Source of the DNA: an uncultured Oscillospiraceae bacterium
GTDB taxonomy: Bacteria; Bacillota; Clostridia; Oscillospirales; Oscillospiraceae
Reading direction: 5' to 3'
Assembly (NCBI GenBank): GCA_944387115.1
Contig: CALXDR010000002.1
Span: 1 to 64,000, forward strand
Length of the DNA stretch: 64,000 bases
A program made the position numbers and the translations under genes. Under the pieces are notes generated by a model. That model was not told where the DNA came from, did no database searches, and worked only from the letters and a program-made list of their open reading frames with translations. Below are positions 34,105 through 43,358 of this stretch, piece after piece. The stretch's first letter is position 1; each line of letters starts with the position of its first letter.

Positions 34105-35214
34105 ATGTCCAAACTGTTCACCTGGATGAAGGAGGAGGCCGTGCTCACCCTCTCCGCCGTGTGCGCCCTGCTCTCCATGTGCCTGGTGCCCCCCTCTGCG
34201 GCCTATCTGTCCTATTTCGATATACGGGTGCTCTGCCTGCTCTTCTGCCTGATGGCGGTGGTGGCGGGGCTTCAGCACTGCGGCGTGTTTGTGGTTTTGG
34301 CTCAGCGCCTGCTCTCAGGGCGTAAAAGCCTGCGCCTGCTCTGCCTGCTGCTGGTGCTCCTCCCCTTCTTCTCCTCCATGCTCATCACCAATGATGTGGC
34401 CCTCATCACCTTTGTCCCCTTCACCTTGCTCATTCTGGAGCTTGCCGGCTGTGAGGAGCGGGTAATTCCCGTGGTGGTGCTCCAAACTGTGGCCGCCAAC
34501 CTTGGCAGCATGGCCACCCCGGTGGGCAACCCTCAAAACCTGTTTTTGTGCGCCAGGTTCTCCCTGTCCGCCCAGGACTTCTTCCTCACCCTCCTCCCCT
34601 ATGTCCTGCTCTCCCTGGCCGCCGTGACAGTGGGCGCTGTGGCCTGCCGGGACAGGGTGCTGGAGGTGGCCTTCCCCCAGCGGGCACACCTGCACAGCCC
34701 CCGCCTGCTGGGTGGGTTTTCCCTGCTGTTTGTGCTGTGCCTGCTGTCAGTGTTTCATGTGGTGCACTATGGGATTGTGACGGCGCTGGTGGTGCTCTTC
34801 CTCTTCCTCTTTGCCCGCCCCCTGCTGGGCAAGGTGGACTATGCGCTTCTGGCCACCTTTGTGTGCTTCTTTGTCTTTTCAGGCAATCTGGGGCAAATCC
34901 CCGCCCTGCGGCAGGCCCTTGCCGCCCTCATGGAGGGCCACGGCCTGCTCACCGCCGCCCTGACCAGCCAGGTCATCAGCAATGTCCCCGCCGCCGTCCT
35001 ACTCTCCAACTTCACCGAGCAGTGGAAGGGCTTGCTGCTGGGGGTGGACCTGGGCGGTCTGGGCACGCCCATCGCCTCTCTTGCCAGCCTGATTTCCCTC
35101 AAATTCTATCTGCGCTCCGCCGGGGCGCAGCCAGGACGCTACCTGCTGTGGTTCACAGTAGTGAACTTTGCCGGTCTGGCGGTCCTGCTGGCTGCGGCAG
35201 CGCTGCTTTTGTAA
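34105..35214 (+). CDS. SLC13/ArsB-superfamily anion permease
   Basis: Integral membrane protein of about 369 residues with ten or so hydrophobic helices. The paired strings SSMLITNDVALITFVPF and TSQVISNVPAAVLLSNF mark the ion-transporter superfamily (CitMHS/ArsB/NhaD), each followed by a re-entrant loop (TPVGNPQNL; LGTPIASLASL). Substrate not determinable: a carboxylate or inorganic anion is likely. AGGAG precedes the ATG. tadA follows 12 bases after its stop, probably on the same transcript. Confidence 0.75.
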   Translation: MSKLFTWMKEEAVLTLSAVCALLSMCLVPPSAAYLSYFDIRVLCLLFCLMAVVAGLQHCGVFVVLAQRLLSGRKSLRLLCLLLVLLPFFSSMLITNDVALITFVPFTLLILELAGCEERVIPVVVLQTVAANLGSMATPVGNPQNLFLCARFSLSAQDFFLTLLPYVLLSLAAVTVGAVACRDRVLEVAFPQRAHLHSPRLLGGFSLLFVLCLLSVFHVVHYGIVTALVVLFLFLFARPLLGKVDYALLATFVCFFVFSGNLGQIPALRQALAALMEGHGLLTAALTSQVISNVPAAVLLSNFTEQWKGLLLGVDLGGLGTPIASLASLISLKFYLRSAGAQPGRYLLWFTVVNFAGLAVLLAAAALLL

Positions 35215-35226
35215 GGAGTTGTCTCT

Positions 35227-35676
35227 ATGACCCACGAGGACTATATGCGCAAAGCCCTGGAGCTGGCCCGCCAGTGCATCCCCGACGGAGATGTGCCCGT
35301 GGGCTGCGTGGTGGTAGACCCCCAGGGGCGTATCATTGGCCAGGGACGCAACCGCCGGGAGGCGGACGGCCGTGCCACCGCCCATGCCGAAGTGGAGGCC
35401 ATCGACATGGCCTGCCGCACCCTGGGCACCTGGCGGCTGACACACTGCACCCTTTACGTCACCCTGGAGCCATGCCCCATGTGCGCCGGGGCCATCATCA
35501 ACGCCCGCATTGCCGAGGTGCGCTACGGCGCACGGGAGGAGAAAAGCGGCTGCTGCGGCTCGGTGCTCAACCTCTTTGAGGAGCGGTTCAACCACCACCC
35601 CCGCATCTACCCCAACCTGCTCAAAGAGGAGTGTCAGGCCGTGCTCACGGAGTTTTTTGCCCAATTGCGCCGGTGA
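35227..35676 (+). CDS. tadA: tRNA-specific adenosine deaminase
   Basis: Converts A34 of tRNA-Arg(ACG) to inosine. It has 149 residues with the zinc deaminase motifs HAE (His plus catalytic Glu) in TAHAEVEAI and PCPMC in LEPCPMCAGAI, and the C-terminal TadA pattern (NHHPRIYPNLLKEEC). AAGGAG precedes the ATG. Confidence 0.95.
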   Translation: MTHEDYMRKALELARQCIPDGDVPVGCVVVDPQGRIIGQGRNRREADGRATAHAEVEAIDMACRTLGTWRLTHCTLYVTLEPCPMCAGAIINARIAEVRYGAREEKSGCCGSVLNLFEERFNHHPRIYPNLLKEECQAVLTEFFAQLRR

Positions 35677-35835
35677 CAGCTGCCCCATGCCCCGCCCGGG
35701 TTGCAGGCTTCCCCAAACTCCCCAAAAGATTTAATACTTTTGTAACACTTATCCCCGAACTTTTGTAATGATTTTCGGGTATCTTAATTCTTGCAAGAGA
35801 TATCCTTTCTTTTTCATTCTATCCTCCATCCTTGG

Positions 35836-35868
35836 AAAACCGGAGCGGTTGCCCGCTCCGGTTTTCTT
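35836..35868 (+). terminator. Terminator of tadA
   Basis: A 13-bp perfect stem AAAACCGGAGCGG / CCGCTCCGGTTTT with a 4-base loop and a T-rich tail. Confidence 0.85.
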
Positions 35869-35879
35869 GTGCAGCAAAC

Positions 35880-35907
35880 AAGCCCCCACCCGTAAGGGTG
35901 GGGGCTT
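35880..35907 (-). terminator. Terminator of the nucleoside ABC importer operon
   Basis: Minus strand: a 12-bp perfect stem (AAGCCCCCACCC arms), 4-base loop, then TGTTTGC on the minus strand. Confidence 0.8.
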
Positions 35908-35991
35908 GGGTCAAAGCACAGCACTGTTTTGCAGGGTGTTTACACAAAGGCAATGTGCCAAATCCCCTTTTTTCATAGCACTTCAGGCCGC

Positions 35992-36984
35992 TCAGCGATC
36001 CTCCCGGAAGTAGTTCAGGCCCAATGCAGCGGGCTGGCCGCCCAGCTTCTTGGAGCGCACCGAGGAGGCCACCAGCACAATGGCCGTGATGATAAAGGGC
36101 AGGGCCTGATACAGCTGGCTGGGGATGGCGCTCAGCCACCCCAGGGGACCGGGGAAAGCGTTGGCCAGAGAGCCGCTGTAAATCTGAAGGGTGTTGAAGA
36201 AGCCGAACACCAGCGTTCCCAGAATGGCGTACACCGTGTTCCAGTTGGCGAAGATGACCAGTGCAATGGCAATCCAGCCGTAGCCGTTGATCCAGCAGTT
36301 GGAGCCCTCAAAGGAGCCGCCCATATTCAGCGCCATATAGAACCCGCCCAGGCCCATAATGCCCGCACCGAGCACAAGGTGGACATACTTATACAGCAGC
36401 AGATTGACGCCCACAGAGTCGGCGGCGGCGGGATTTTCGCCAATTGCCCGCACCCGCAGGCCCACCCGAGTGCGGCTGAGGTAGAACCAGGCAGCCACGG
36501 CAATCACAATGCCCAGGTACACCAGCACATTTTGGGAGAAAAGCACCTTCCCCACCACAGGGATGCGGGAGAGCACAGGAATCTCCAGGGGCGCAAAGCC
36601 ATTGACCAGGGCGGAGCTGCCCTGCATTCCGGGCCAATCGCTCCCCAGGCCCTTGCCCACGAAGAAGTACAGGCCGGTGCCGAAGGTGGTGATGGTCAGA
36701 CCGGTGACATTCTGGTTGGCCTGGAGGGACACGGTGAGCACCGCAAAGAGCAGGCCGCAGGCGCCCGCCGCCAGGAAGGACACCAGCAGACCCACCAGCA
36801 GGCTGTTGGTGTAGCACCCGGCCAGGTATCCAAAGATGGCGCCCACCGCCATGGTGCCCTCTACGCCCAGGTTCAGACTGCCCGTCTTCTCCGTGATAAT
36901 CTCACCCACCGTGCCGTAGAGCAGGGGGATGTTGTACACCACGATGTTAAAGAGAAAGAGCGTCAATACATTCATAGCGCTCAT
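35992..36984 (-). CDS. Nucleoside-type ABC transporter permease (NupQ/BmpD-like)
   Basis: Second membrane subunit (330 residues) of a BMP-family purine nucleoside importer. It has about eight to ten hydrophobic segments and the characteristic TEKTGSLNLGVEGTMAVGA motif of branched-chain/BPD_transp_2 permeases. AAGGAGG lies seven bases before the ATG at 36984, which overlaps the end of the upstream permease gene. Last gene of the operon. Confidence 0.88.
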   Translation of the reverse strand: MSAMNVLTLFLFNIVVYNIPLLYGTVGEIITEKTGSLNLGVEGTMAVGAIFGYLAGCYTNSLLVGLLVSFLAAGACGLLFAVLTVSLQANQNVTGLTITTFGTGLYFFVGKGLGSDWPGMQGSSALVNGFAPLEIPVLSRIPVVGKVLFSQNVLVYLGIVIAVAAWFYLSRTRVGLRVRAIGENPAAADSVGVNLLLYKYVHLVLGAGIMGLGGFYMALNMGGSFEGSNCWINGYGWIAIALVIFANWNTVYAILGTLVFGFFNTLQIYSGSLANAFPGPLGWLSAIPSQLYQALPFIITAIVLVASSVRSKKLGGQPAALGLNYFREDR

Positions 36985-38105
36985 GCCGATACCTCCTTGT
37001 TCGCGCCGCGCCACACCAGGGAATAGCGGGCAGTGAAGTCCGCCGTGAGCACGGCGAACAGAATCATACCCTGAAGCAGGTTTGCAAAGTTGGAGTCAAT
37101 GTTGGGGTAGGTGGTGCTGGCCACCTGGCAGCCATACTGGAGGACCGTAATGAGCACCGAGGTCACTGCAATGCCCACCGGGGAGAGCTTGGCCATCCAG
37201 GCCACAATCACCCCTGTCCACCCCACATTGTTGGTCACCGAGGTGGACAGCGCCCCCGCAGAGGAGACATAGAACCCACCTGCCAGGCCAACCAGCGCCG
37301 CAGAGATGAACACGGTGCGCATCACCACACGCCCCACCTTCATCCCCGCATAGCGGGCAGTGTTGGGGCTGTCTCCCACCACGGCAATCTCGTAGCCATG
37401 CTTGGTATACTTGAGGTAGATATATACCAGCACGCACAGCACCACCACCACCAGCAGGCTCACATCCAGGGAGAAGGAGCCGATTTCAATGGTGGGCATC
37501 TGGGCGCTGTCGGGAAAGGTCTCAAACCGGGGACGGGCGGAATCGTCGGTGAGGAAAATGTTCCACGCCCCCTGGGTCTCACCGAAAAAGCGCAGGAGGT
37601 ACAGGGCGATATAGTTGAGCATCAGGGTCATCAGCGTCTCGCTGGTGCCATAGCGCACCTTGAGGGCAGAGGCAATGGTGCCCATCAGGCCGCCGCCCAG
37701 CGCAGCGCTGACCACCATGGCCAGCAGCACCAGCGGCGTGGGGAGCACATCCCCCAGCAGGAAGGCGGCAGCGGCGGCGCAGATAGCGCCCACGATAAAC
37801 TGGCCCTCGCCGCCCACATTCCAAAAGCGCATACGGAAGGACAGGGAGAGCGCCACCGACACCAGCAGCAGCGGGACGAACAGCCGGATGAAGCCCTCCA
37901 CACTGCGGGCGGGATAGCGGTTCCCGGGAATACCCAAGGTTATCATCTTGCTGTAAAAGTCCAGAGGGTTTACCTTCATCAGCGCCAGCAGGGCTGCACC
38001 CAGCACCAGAGCGACTGCCACGGCAATGAGGTATGACAGAATGACCTTGCGGCCATCCACCTGATTTTTCTTTACCACTCGGAACAGCGGCTGTCTGTTG
38101 TTCAT
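36981..38105 (-). CDS. Nucleoside-type ABC transporter permease (NupP-like)
   Basis: First permease of the importer (374 residues). Members of this subgroup carry a short basic cytoplasmic N terminus and then the conserved FRMRFWNVGGEGQFIVGA motif, seen here near residue 90. Gene overlaps by four bases at both ends (ATPase before, second permease after) show tight translational coupling. Confidence 0.9.
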   Translation of the reverse strand: MNNRQPLFRVVKKNQVDGRKVILSYLIAVAVALVLGAALLALMKVNPLDFYSKMITLGIPGNRYPARSVEGFIRLFVPLLLVSVALSLSFRMRFWNVGGEGQFIVGAICAAAAAFLLGDVLPTPLVLLAMVVSAALGGGLMGTIASALKVRYGTSETLMTLMLNYIALYLLRFFGETQGAWNIFLTDDSARPRFETFPDSAQMPTIEIGSFSLDVSLLVVVVLCVLVYIYLKYTKHGYEIAVVGDSPNTARYAGMKVGRVVMRTVFISAALVGLAGGFYVSSAGALSTSVTNNVGWTGVIVAWMAKLSPVGIAVTSVLITVLQYGCQVASTTYPNIDSNFANLLQGMILFAVLTADFTARYSLVWRGANKEVSA

Positions 38106-39679
38106 TGCTCCTCCTCCTCTGCAATGAGGGTGTCCCGGGCAATGCCTGCGGGCTTGTCCTCATACTTGTGGGTCAGGTCCAATGCGCCGGTCATCATCAG
38201 ACCCAGCTCCTCCTTGGAGGTCTTGTTGGCGTGGACCACACCCATCACCTTGCCGTGACAGAGCACCAGTATCTTGTCACACAGGGCCATCATCACATCC
38301 AGGTCCTCGCCCACAAAGAGCACGCCCACCCCAGCACGCTTTTGCTGGTTGAGAATCTCATAGATGGCGTAGGAGGAATTGATGTCCAGTCCCCGCACCG
38401 GGTAGGCGGTGACAATGACGTTGGGGCCAGCCTTGATTTCCCGGCCCAGCAGCACCTTTTGCACATTGCCGCCGGACAGACGGCGCACGGGCGTCTCGGT
38501 GGAGGGGGTGACAATGCCCAGGTCTTCAATGACCTGTTGGGCGGCGGTGCGCCCGCTCTGCCGGTCTACAAAGAACCCTTTGCCCTGCTTGTAGTTCTTC
38601 AAAATCATGTTGTCCGTAATGGACATAGAGGGGGCCAACCCCATCCCCAGCCGGTCCTCGGGGATGAAGGACATGGCAATGCCCTTTTCAATGATGGCCT
38701 GGGGGGAGAGTCCCACGATGTTCTCCCCCTTGTGAATCATCTTGCCCCCCTCAATGGGCCGCAGACCGGCAATGGCCTCGCACAGCTCCTTTTGTCCGCA
38801 TCCGGCGATGCCCGCCACACCCAGGATTTCGCCCCCTCGAATGTAGAAGCTGACCTGGTCAATGGCCACAGCGCCCTCGTCGCTGCGGATGGTCAAATCC
38901 CGCAGCTCCAGCAGCGGACGGGTCTTTTCCACCACGGGGCGGTCAATGTTCAGTGTCACCTTGTGTCCCACCATCCACTCGGTGAGCTGCTGCTCGTCGG
39001 TGGTGGCGGTGTCCACGGTGGTGATATACTCGCCCTTGCGCAAAATCGCCACCCGGTCGGACAGCTCCAGCACCTCATTGAGCTTGTGGGTGATGATAAT
39101 GATGGAGTGCCCCTCCGCCCGCATCCGGCGGAGCACGGCAAAGAGCTTTTCCGTCTCCTGTACGGTGAGTACGGCGGTGGGCTCGTCCAAAATAATCAGC
39201 TTGGCCCCATAGTAGAGCACCTTGACAATCTCCAGGGTCTGCTTTTCCGACACGGACATATTGCAGACCAATTTGCGGGGGTCGATGTCAAAGCCAAACC
39301 TGCGGGTCATCTCCTCGATGTTTGCATAGCGGTCCTTTTTGAGGAGCATCCCCGCCTTCTCCACCCCCAGCCAGATGTTATCTGCGGCGGAGAAGGTGTC
39401 TACCAGCTTAAAGTGCTGGTGTACCATGCCGATGCCCAGCCGCTTGGCATCCTCCGGGGAGTTGATGACCACCGGTGTTCCGTCCACCGAAATGGTGCCG
39501 CTGTCCGGCTTGTAAATGCCCGACAGCATATTCATCAGCGTGGTCTTGCCCGACCCGTTTTCCCCTAACAGGGCCAGAATTTCCCCCCGCTTCACAGTCA
39601 GGTTCACCTGATTGTTGGCCACCACACTGCCAAACCGCTTACAGATGCCCTTCATCTCCACAGCGTAACGCTCTGCCAT
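38102..39679 (-). CDS. Nucleoside-type ABC transporter ATPase, double domain (NupO-like)
   Basis: 525-residue tandem ATPase of the carbohydrate/nucleoside (CUT2/BMP) group. The first domain has Walker A GENGSGKTT and Walker B LIILDEPTAVL, with a weak signature (MSVSEKQ). The second domain has a degenerate Walker A (AGIAGCGQKEL) but a good signature LSGGNVQKV and D-loop region, as usual for this family. The ATG at 39679 follows AAAGGAGG; the frame is open upstream to 39754 without a binding site. Confidence 0.92.
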   Translation of the reverse strand: MAERYAVEMKGICKRFGSVVANNQVNLTVKRGEILALLGENGSGKTTLMNMLSGIYKPDSGTISVDGTPVVINSPEDAKRLGIGMVHQHFKLVDTFSAADNIWLGVEKAGMLLKKDRYANIEEMTRRFGFDIDPRKLVCNMSVSEKQTLEIVKVLYYGAKLIILDEPTAVLTVQETEKLFAVLRRMRAEGHSIIIITHKLNEVLELSDRVAILRKGEYITTVDTATTDEQQLTEWMVGHKVTLNIDRPVVEKTRPLLELRDLTIRSDEGAVAIDQVSFYIRGGEILGVAGIAGCGQKELCEAIAGLRPIEGGKMIHKGENIVGLSPQAIIEKGIAMSFIPEDRLGMGLAPSMSITDNMILKNYKQGKGFFVDRQSGRTAAQQVIEDLGIVTPSTETPVRRLSGGNVQKVLLGREIKAGPNVIVTAYPVRGLDINSSYAIYEILNQQKRAGVGVLFVGEDLDVMMALCDKILVLCHGKVMGVVHANKTSKEELGLMMTGALDLTHKYEDKPAGIARDTLIAEEEEQ

Positions 39680-39752
39680 GGCAAAGCCTCCTTTTCTCTC
39701 CATTGGGTGCACGCCGGTCAGGTCCTGCGGGAACCTTTCTCCGGCAAAGGGC

Positions 39753-39783
39753 ACACCCGGGCCGGCATTTCCGGTCCGGGTGT
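39753..39783 (-). terminator. Stem-loop upstream of the ABC ATPase gene
   Basis: 13-bp arms (ACACCCGGGCCGG with CCGGTCCGGGTGT, one G-T pair), 5-base loop. There is no U-run on the minus strand; attenuator or stability element. Confidence 0.45.
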
Positions 39784-39995
39784 ACGCACACTCTCAAAAC
39801 GCCCTGCCCAGAGGGAGCCTTGCAGAGTTCCACCGTCCGCAGACGGCAAAATACCATCAAATCATGCCATAACCAGGACATTCCCAGTCCATGGTGCTTC
39901 TCACAGGGAGTGGCCGGTCATTGAACCGGCCCTCCTCCAAACGCTCCCCCGCTTGCCCTTGTCAAGCAGGCAACGCTTTTGCAACAGGCCGGGCC

Positions 39996-40024
39996 CACCC
40001 AGGCCGGAAAGACCGGCCTGGGTG
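39996..40024 (-). terminator. Stem-loop directly after the BMP gene
   Basis: A perfect 12-bp stem (CACCCAGGCCGG with its complement), 5-base loop, 30 bases past the stop. It lacks a U-run; a partial terminator is likely. Confidence 0.55.
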
Positions 40025-40054
40025 CGGATTTCTCCCGGGAGACTGCCGGTGGGA

Positions 40055-41251
40055 TCAGCCCACCACAACACCCTCCACGTTGTAGTCCATGCTGCCCTTA
40101 ATCACCTCGTCGGTGATGGACTGACCGCCGGCGGGGACAATGACATTCCCCTGGTTGTCCTTCAGGTCTGCGTCGGTGCGCACAATCTCCACGCTGCCGT
40201 CCTCGCCAATGTTGTAGGACAGCTTCACGCCGGAGAACACATCCCACTCACCGGACACAATCAGGTCGCTCACAGCGTCAACCACAGCCTGGGTGTTGTC
40301 AGCGCAGTTGTTGGTGAGGGGGCTGATGCCCACGAAGTTCTCAGCCAGACCGCCGTAGTAATTGCCCACGGAGTTCATGAAGCCCTGGGGATCCTCCTGG
40401 GCGGCGGCAATGGCCTCCTTGTAGTACACATCCCAGTGCCAGATTGCAGCGGTGAGGTGGGCGGTGGGGGCCTTGTCGGTCATATCAGAGTTGTAGCCGA
40501 CGCCGAACACGCCGTTGTCCGCAGCGCACATCTGGGGCTGGGCAGAGTCGCAGTGCTGGGCAATCACACCGCAGTTATAGGTGTCGATGAGGGCCTGAGC
40601 GGCGGACTTCTCCTTGGCCTCGTCGCCCCAGGTGGAAATCTGATTGACATACACCTTGGCGTTGGGGTTGGCAGACTGTACACCCAGAGTGAAGGCGTTG
40701 ATGCCGGAGCAGGTCTCAGCGTACTCGGTGTTGTAGGCGGCCACATAGCCAATGGCGTTGTTGCCAGTCTCCAGGCTCTTCAGACCGGCGGCAACACCGG
40801 AGAGGTAGCGGGCCTGATAAATGCGGCCGAAGTAGTTGTTGAAGTTGGTCTCATTGCTCATATAGCCGGTGGCATGAGAGAAAATGATGTCGGGATACTC
40901 CTTGGCGGCTGCATCCATGGCGTTGATGTAGCCAAAGGAGATGCCGAAGATGATGTCGCAGCCCTGACCGGCCAGGATGTCAATGGCGTTGGACACAGCG
41001 CCGTCCTCTTCCTTTACATTGTCCACAATGGCCAGCTGGCTCTCCGGGTCCAGACCCAGCTGCTCCATGGCAGTGGTGATGCCCTGGTGGTGCTGGAAGG
41101 TATACCCAGATGTATCATTCTGGCTGTTGATATAGATGGCGCCTACCTTAAATTCATCGTCGCCAGCGCTGCCACCCTCCGCAGGCTGTCCGCAGGCCAC
41201 CAGTCCCAGCGCCATGGCGCCGGCCATGACAAGTGCAAGCAGTTTCTTCAT
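40055..41251 (-). CDS. BMP-family nucleoside-binding lipoprotein
   Basis: Substrate-binding protein of the importer, 398 residues, with signal peptide and lipobox LGLVAC. The Bmp/Med family patterns GCDIIFGISFGYINAMDAAAKEYP and the aromatic HATGY region are visible. It captures purine nucleosides at the cell surface. GGAGG is nine bases before the ATG; a TTG two codons upstream is in frame but less likely. Neighbour xpt points to purine salvage as the purpose. Confidence 0.92.
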   Translation of the reverse strand: MKKLLALVMAGAMALGLVACGQPAEGGSAGDDEFKVGAIYINSQNDTSGYTFQHHQGITTAMEQLGLDPESQLAIVDNVKEEDGAVSNAIDILAGQGCDIIFGISFGYINAMDAAAKEYPDIIFSHATGYMSNETNFNNYFGRIYQARYLSGVAAGLKSLETGNNAIGYVAAYNTEYAETCSGINAFTLGVQSANPNAKVYVNQISTWGDEAKEKSAAQALIDTYNCGVIAQHCDSAQPQMCAADNGVFGVGYNSDMTDKAPTAHLTAAIWHWDVYYKEAIAAAQEDPQGFMNSVGNYYGGLAENFVGISPLTNNCADNTQAVVDAVSDLIVSGEWDVFSGVKLSYNIGEDGSVEIVRTDADLKDNQGNVIVPAGGQSITDEVIKGSMDYNVEGVVVG

Positions 41252-41340
41252 TCTCAAAGTCCTCCTTGGTCGATTCCCATCCTTCTGGGTAATACTATTT
41301 TACAACCGGCAGCGCCGGAATGTAACAAGTAGTTTTTCCC

Positions 41341-41405
41341 TTTTACAGCGTGCAGCGCTTTCCCGCGTTGCTGTAAAAAAGAGCAAACCGGCCTAGGGCC
41401 GGTTT
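41341..41405 (-). terminator. Terminator of xpt and following leader hairpin
   Basis: Minus strand: AAACCGGCC / GGCCGGTTT stem (41385-41405) followed by GCTCTTTTTT, a good intrinsic terminator for xpt. Immediately beyond it TTTACAGC / GCTGTAAA closes a second stem-loop (about 41341-41378) in what is probably the BMP gene leader. Confidence 0.7.
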
Positions 41406-41412
41406 GTCGTTG

Positions 41413-41982
41413 TCAGCAGAATTCAATTCCGTTCTCACTCATGGAACGAATGCGAGCCAAAGACTCTACACGAATGCCCTGGCTACGAATCAGTGCGCCG
41501 CCAGGCTGAAAGGCCTTTTCAATTGCAATGCCAGCGCCCACCAGGGTGGCGCCTGCATCACGCACCAGCTTAATCAGCCCCTGCAGGGCTGCGCCATTGG
41601 CCAGAAAGTCGTCAATGATGAGCACACGATCACTGGGGAGCAGGAACTTTTTGGACAGCATAATGTCGTACACCCGCCCATGGGTGAAGGACTCCACCTG
41701 GGAGGTGTACACATCGCCTGCGATGTTCTTGGTCTTATTCTTTTTGGCAAACACAACAGGGACATGGAACTGCTGGGCGGCCACGCAGGCAATGCCGATG
41801 CCGGAGGCCTCAATGGTGAGAATCTTATTCACCTGGTCCCCAGCAAACAGTCTGGCCCACTCTCTGCCCATCTCCGCAAACAGCTCCACATCCATCTGAT
41901 GGTTGAGAAAGCTGTCCACCTTCAGCACGGCGCCATCTTCTATGATTCCGTCCTGGAGGATGCGCTCTTCCAGCAGCTTCAT
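41413..41982 (-). CDS. xpt: Xanthine phosphoribosyltransferase
   Basis: Salvages xanthine to XMP with PRPP. It has 189 residues; the PRTase loop VLIIDDFLANGAALQGL and the N-terminal LLEERIL start of Xpt are clear, as is EASGIG. GAGGAG precedes the ATG at 41982. It stands directly upstream of the BMP importer genes, but a terminator separates them. No purine riboswitch is visible in its leader. Confidence 0.93.
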   Translation of the reverse strand: MKLLEERILQDGIIEDGAVLKVDSFLNHQMDVELFAEMGREWARLFAGDQVNKILTIEASGIGIACVAAQQFHVPVVFAKKNKTKNIAGDVYTSQVESFTHGRVYDIMLSKKFLLPSDRVLIIDDFLANGAALQGLIKLVRDAGATLVGAGIAIEKAFQPGGALIRSQGIRVESLARIRSMSENGIEFC

Positions 41983-42368
41983 GGTTCTCTCCTCTTTTCC
42001 GTTGGTTTTCTCTTTTAGGTATCCATTGTAACAAAAAAGTCCCCAAGTTTCCATTCGCTTTTTTGCACATATCTCGCTTGCCCTTTAAAATCTTTCTTGG
42101 TATAATAACCGTAAAATGTCCGTGATACGCCGCTTTAAGGGCCTTTTGCTCCCTACAGACCGTTGAAGCACACCTTCCACCCCGATTTCACCCGTCTGCC
42201 GCCCCGCCGCTGCCCGGCCGCTGGGGGCTGCGGGCTGTTTTCCGCTGTGCTCGGCAATGTGGGGGGTATTTCTTTTGGTATCAGGGCACTGTGCGTCCCC
42301 CTGCTCTCCCCTGCTTGTGCTGTTCCAGTTACTATTGTTGGCCCTCGGGCTGAAAGGATGTGTCTGCC
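41983..42368. other. Divergent intergenic region xpt/yitT
   Basis: 386 bp. On the minus strand a weak promoter (TGGAAA-N17-TACAAT) can serve xpt; on the plus strand TTGCCC (42078-42083)-N17-TATAAT (42101-42106) can serve the YitT gene, leaving a long C-rich leader (42110-42368) in which I see nothing else. Confidence 0.55.
42078..42106 (+). promoter_or_regulatory. Promoter of the YitT-family gene
   Basis: TTGCCC, 17-bp spacer, perfect TATAAT. It would give a leader of about 255 bases. Confidence 0.5.
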
Positions 42369-43229
42369 ATGGAGGCAGCCAAAGTCAAATCCACCGCAAA
42401 GGAGTTTTTCCTGCTCACAATGGGCACCCTGCTGGTGGCGGTAGGCAGCTACTTTTTTAAGTTCCCCAACCAATTTTCCACCGGGGGCGTCACCGGCATT
42501 GCCGTCATTCTCTCGGCGCTCTTCCCCTCTGTCAGCTCGTCCATGTTTACCAACGTCATCAACGCCGTATTCCTGCTTCTGGGGTTCATTGTGCTCAACA
42601 AGGGCTTTGGCGCGCGCACGGTGTACTGCACCATTCTCTTCTCGGGAATGCTGGGGGTGTTTGAGTGGCTCTTCCCCCTCTCCGCCCCCCTCACCGACGA
42701 GAAAATGCTGGAGCTGTTTTTTGCCGTCCTCTTCCCCGCTCTGGGCTCCGCCATCTTGTTCAACCTCCAGGGCTCCACTGGGGGCACTGACATTCTGGCC
42801 ATGATTTTGAAGAAATACTCCAGCCTGGACATCGGCACTGCCCTGCTGTGTGTGGACGTCATCATTGCCGCCGCACCCCTGGTGCTCATTGGCCCGGAGA
42901 GCGGACTGTACTCTGTGCTGGGTCTGCTGCTCAAGTCGGTGCTGGTGGATTCTGTGATTGAGTCCCTCAACCGGCGCAAGAGCTTTATGCTGGTCACCTC
43001 CTGTCCGAAGGAGGTGTGCCAGTTTATCACCGGCACCCTCCACAGATCCGCCACATTTTGGGAGGCCGAGGGCGCCTATTCCCACCAGGAGAAATGGGTT
43101 ATTTTAACAGCCCTTTCCCGCCCCCAGGCTGTGGCCTTGCGCCGGTATCTGATGCAAATCGACCCCCATGCCTTTATGCTTATCACAAACTCCAGCGAAA
43201 TTTTCGGAAAAGGTTTTTTACGGGCCTGA
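42369..43229 (+). CDS. YitT-family membrane protein
   Basis: About 286 residues: five to six membrane helices in the DUF161-type half (FPNQFSTGGVTGIAVIL, GSTGGTDILAMILKKY) and a soluble DUF2179-type C-terminal domain (SFMLVTSCPKEV ... DPHAFMLITNSSEIFGKGF). Family function is unclear; they are multi-copy in bacilli and clostridia. The ATG at 42369 has AAAGGA ten bases upstream; an in-frame GTG three codons earlier is too close to that site. Confidence 0.85.
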   Translation: MEAAKVKSTAKEFFLLTMGTLLVAVGSYFFKFPNQFSTGGVTGIAVILSALFPSVSSSMFTNVINAVFLLLGFIVLNKGFGARTVYCTILFSGMLGVFEWLFPLSAPLTDEKMLELFFAVLFPALGSAILFNLQGSTGGTDILAMILKKYSSLDIGTALLCVDVIIAAAPLVLIGPESGLYSVLGLLLKSVLVDSVIESLNRRKSFMLVTSCPKEVCQFITGTLHRSATFWEAEGAYSHQEKWVILTALSRPQAVALRRYLMQIDPHAFMLITNSSEIFGKGFLRA

Positions 43230-43358
43230 TTCCCGCCCCTTCCGACGAAAACCGCTCTCCCCCCATGGTATGATACCTCTACACAAGAGGTACAAGCCCG
43301 GAGGCCATCCCATCCCCTGGGACAGGCCCCCCATACCAGGAAGGGAGGCGGTTTTTTT

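Larger units (their letters stand above)
35677..35991. other. Convergent intergenic region tadA / nucleoside permease
   Basis: Non-coding 315 bp between convergent operons. It holds an AT-rich stretch with two TTTTGTAA repeats and a CCCGAA/TTCGGG stem-loop near 35755-35780, then the two terminators at 35836-35868 and 35880-35907. Confidence 0.7.
39680..40054 (-). other. Intergenic region between the BMP lipoprotein and ATPase genes
   Basis: 375 bp without a gene, inside an operon. It holds two strong stem-loops (39753-39783 and 39996-40024) and a small GGCCGGT/ACCGGCC hairpin near 39911-39930. No clear promoter is seen. Such spacers commonly lower expression of transporter parts relative to the binding protein. 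Confidence 0.6.

Noticed and set aside
41983..42110. Possible purine riboswitch before xpt
   Set aside because: The conserved three-way-junction core and loop pairs are not found in the leader.
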